Made by a program: the position numbers and the translations under genes
From: Parabacteroides sp.
GTDB taxonomy: Bacteria > Bacteroidota > Bacteroidia > Bacteroidales > Tannerellaceae
Reading direction: 5' to 3'
Length of the DNA: 16,115 bases
NCBI GenBank assembly: GCA_019411205.1
Contig: DXRF01000041.1
Location: 1-16,115 of the forward strand
The notes under the pieces: generated by a model
Database searches by the model: none
Told to the model about the DNA's origin: nothing
The model's input: the letters and a program-made list of their open reading frames with translations, nothing else
Shown: one piece after another, positions 14,822 through 16,115 of the stretch
How the letters are laid out: each line of letters opens with the position of its first letter
Numbering within the stretch: the stretch's first letter is position 1

Positions 14822-14975
14822 CATTAAGAAAGTAACACTATTAGTATAATCGCTATATCAAAACCTTTTGTCAATTATGTAAGCATATAAGATGATTAAC
14901 TATATCGGAAAGTTTTTATTGGTTATTTTCGATATAAAAAAAGAAGCCTCTCTGTGAAGAAAGGCTTCTTTTTTT
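14822..14975 (+). ncRNA. Candidate small RNA (about 150 nt), with a possible 21-codon ORF
   Basis: The stretch runs from the expected start of the rightward promoter to the end of the hairpin at 14936-14975. It is AT-rich and has no ORF longer than 21 codons. That ORF (14892-14957, beginning MINYIGKFLL) is hydrophobic at first, lacks a clear ribosome site, and its stop codon lies in the terminator loop, so a non-coding RNA is at least as likely as a small protein. No known RNA family is recognised. The call rests only on promoter and terminator signals. Confidence 0.4.
14936..14975. terminator. Bidirectional intrinsic terminator
   Basis: A perfect 13-bp stem: seven A then GAAGCC (14936-14948) pairs with GGCTTC then seven T (14963-14975), around a 14-nt loop. 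T-runs occur on both strands, so it can end the rightward short transcript and also leftward transcription from the DUF6078 gene before it reaches the porin promoter. Confidence 0.85.
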
Positions 14976-15042
14976 ATGTCTCCGTTTCTCATCCGCTTCC
15001 CTCTGGGATATGTTCGCCACCGGGCTTCGGACTTGTACTTGC

Positions 15043-15200
15043 AAGAGTTTTTTGCTGCTCCGGCTATGCCAAAACAATTACATCGGCTTGGCACGACTGT
15101 TTCATGGGTAGGAAATGCCCGTTACATAAACTTGGCACAACTGTTTCTCCAGCGTGAAACGGTCGTTACATAGGCAGGGCACAACCGGCACGTCGGTAAG
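15043..15200. repeat. Degenerate tandem repeat, 44-bp period, about 3.5-4 units
   Basis: CTTGGCAC starts at 15087 and 15131, and CGTTACATA at 15120 and 15164, each 44 bp apart. ATTACATCGG (15077) and GGCACAAC (15178) mark the flanking, more decayed units at the same period. The body of each unit contains CTGTTTC or GAAAC stretches. The array sits between the hairpin at 14936-14975 and the DUF6078 stop codon. Origin unknown; there are no mobile-element genes nearby. Confidence 0.6.
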
Positions 15201-15215
15201 CAGCACCAGGTAAGC

Positions 15216-15650
15216 TTACCAATCGTATGCCTCGAAGTAGGTATCGAACTTTCCGGGATCGCTGATGCCACACTGTTTCAGTATGTTCAACATGCTTTTT
15301 TGTTCGTCCGGCGAGAGCGGGCGTTCTCCTTTTCGCACGCGGTAGTAAGTCCTGCGTCCGAACCGTCTCATCAGCTTGCAAATGGCTTCCTGCATCAGTT
15401 TGTAGGGCATCCGGTCCAGCATCCCGATGAAACCGAGTGCATAGGTCAGCTTATCGGCAGGGCGGAAATAGGCACATCGGTCGGTTTGCTTCTCTTGGTA
15501 TTTAGGGCTGATGACGTGCCACTGTTTCACCTCGTTGCCGATCTGCTGTTCGGCGATCCGTCTTAAGCAAGTGGCGGCTTTGGGGCAATCTTGTTTCATG
15601 CAAAGCAGATAGGAGGCGGGAATGTCGGAAGTGGTGATTTTTTCTTTCAT
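15216..15650 (-). CDS. DUF6078-family protein
   Basis: A 144-residue cytoplasmic protein of the Bacteroidales DUF6078 family as I recognise it; function unknown. Four cysteines stand out: Cys17, Cys22 and Cys28 (LCMKQDCPKAATCLRR) and Cys59 (RCAYFRP), a pattern that could bind zinc or an iron-sulfur cluster. The second half is basic and helical (KLMRRFGRRTYYRVRKGERP, then SPDEQKSMLNIL), suggestive of nucleic-acid contact but not proof. I chose the ATG at 15650 (15659 is also possible); the longer frame from 15734 would begin upstream of the promoter. A 12-bp palindrome GGTAAGCTTACC (15209-15220) covers the stop codon. The gene is transcribed towards the bidirectional terminator and has no operon partner in the window. 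Confidence 0.75.
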   Translation of the reverse strand: MKEKITTSDIPASYLLCMKQDCPKAATCLRRIAEQQIGNEVKQWHVISPKYQEKQTDRCAYFRPADKLTYALGFIGMLDRMPYKLMQEAICKLMRRFGRRTYYRVRKGERPLSPDEQKSMLNILKQCGISDPGKFDTYFEAYDW

Positions 15651-15680
15651 ATATTCCATTAATGTATTATAGTTGTTTGA

Positions 15681-15735
15681 TCCGTCTGTGACGGACGTTG
15701 ATGTAAAGATACGTAATAATGTAAGGTTTTGCAAG
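15681..15735 (-). promoter_or_regulatory. Promoter and leader hairpin of the DUF6078 gene
   Basis: On the - strand TATCTTTA (15711-15704; one mismatch to TAnnTTTG) has CTTG (15735-15732) 20 bp upstream. Just downstream, TCCGTC-TGT-GACGGA (15681-15695) can form a small stem-loop close to the 5' end of the transcript. Confidence 0.5.
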
Positions 15736-16021
15736 TCTTGAAGCCGTTATTGAGCTAAGCAACCAATACTCCGTATTTTGTATATCTTTAACAGAAGGGG
15801 GAGCTTTTCCAAGATGAAATTACGAAACCTGCTGTTTTTACCGTTTTTCCCCTCCAATGTGAATAAAGGAAGTTAATCTTATAGGTGATTGATTATCTTT
15901 ATTTTAATGAAGATGTAAAGAAGTTTGGCGAGTAGTTGAAAACAGCTCTTTTTTTATATAGCTTTAGGTACTTTTTACAATGTAAGTCATTGTTAATAAG
16001 AAGTATATGGGCATAAGAAGA
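15736..16021. other. AT-rich intergenic DNA without a convincing gene
   Basis: Composition is clearly more AT-rich than the rest of the window. A 20-codon + strand ORF at 15814-15876 (MKLRNLLFLPFF...) is preceded by a purine-rich GAAGGGGGAG but has no well-spaced promoter. A 69-codon - strand frame at 15899-16108 shows no recognisable family and runs through the hairpin at 16022-16059. Neither is called as a gene. Confidence 0.5.
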
Positions 16022-16059
16022 AAAATGGCGAAAAAACGTACGTTTTCTTTCGCCATTTT
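16022..16059. terminator. Long hairpin at the right end (terminator or 5' RNA structure)
   Basis: AAAATGGCGAAA (16022-16033) pairs perfectly with TTTCGCCATTTT (16048-16059); inside it AAACGTACGTTT (16034-16045) is itself palindromic, leaving a 2-nt bulge. It could end a transcript entering from the right, or form the 5' end of an RNA started at the promoter-like sequence just to its right. Confidence 0.6.
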
Positions 16060-16066
16060 CACTGCA

Positions 16067-16097
16067 CAAAAATACAACTACTTTTTGAACCTGCAAT
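16067..16097 (-). promoter_or_regulatory. Possible leftward promoter at the right edge
   Basis: On the - strand TATTTTTG (16074-16067) fits TAnnTTTG, with ATTG (16097-16094) 19 bp upstream. Transcription would start near 16060, at the base of the hairpin. In AT-rich DNA a chance match is possible. Confidence 0.4.
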
Positions 16098-16115
16098 CCT
16101 TTCCACAAATATTTT

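Larger units (their letters stand above)
14627..15215. other. 589-bp intergenic control and repeat region
   Basis: No gene longer than about 20 codons is convincing here. From left to right it holds the leftward promoter of the porin operon, four TAGGTA boxes, a rightward promoter, a short putative transcript ending in a hairpin at 14936-14975, and about four degenerate 44-bp repeats (15043-15200) next to the end of the DUF6078 gene. Open frames of 60-70 codons around 14900-15170 lack any recognisable family and run through the hairpin or the repeats. Confidence 0.7.

Noticed and set aside
14954..15173. Two + strand frames of 65-67 codons.
   Set aside because: They start in the terminator or its T-run and continue into the 44-bp repeats; no promoter or domain supports them.
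15043..15200. Possible CRISPR array.
   Set aside because: Similarity runs through whole 44-bp units and decays gradually; there are no constant repeats with unique spacers and no cas genes.
15899..16108. A 69-codon - strand frame at the right end.
   Set aside because: It reads through the perfect hairpin at 16022-16059, is of AT-rich random composition and matches no family.

Overview
The window looks like chromosomal DNA of a gut Bacteroidales bacterium, most likely Parabacteroides or a close Bacteroides relative. The reasons are the many SPII lipoproteins, a serine-type sulfatase, DUF6078 and CBM9-like proteins typical of the group, poor Shine-Dalgarno sites, and repeated -7 elements of the Bacteroidetes form TAnnTTTG. 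No tRNA, rRNA, CRISPR array, insertion sequence or phage gene was found.

Layout. Left (1-3136, + strand): a sulfatase lipoprotein with an intrinsic terminator, then a LysE-type exporter and a CBM9-like protein that are only 2 bp apart. Centre (3256-14626, all - strand): a long block read right to left. It runs outer-membrane porin, imelysin lipoprotein, di-heme oxidoreductase (DHOR) lipoprotein, second porin, monoheme cytochrome c lipoprotein, then a cytoplasmic cassette of a RidA/chorismatase-like protein, a hemerythrin-domain protein and a LuxR-type regulator. That three-gene cassette then occurs a second time in the same order and orientation. Right (14627-16115): a 589-bp intergenic region, a DUF6078 gene on the - strand, and AT-rich DNA without a convincing gene.

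How the parts may work together (inference). Porins, imelysin and c-type heme proteins suggest an envelope system for capturing or redox-handling iron (or another metal). The hemerythrin proteins, which should carry a di-iron or similar centre, and the LuxR regulators, whose receiver domains lack the phosphorylation residues, look like a non-phosphorelay sensory pair for iron, oxygen or NO. The Rid/chorismatase-like enzyme has no obvious place in iron uptake and is the most puzzling member.

The control region is unusual. Between a leftward promoter for the porin operon and a rightward promoter for a short transcript that ends at a perfect 13-bp hairpin lie four TAGGTA boxes, starting 31, 29 and 32 bp apart (about three helical turns), one of them half of a perfect palindrome. 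The imelysin carries its GxHxxE motif at the C-terminal end, as expected for the circularly permuted branch of that superfamily.
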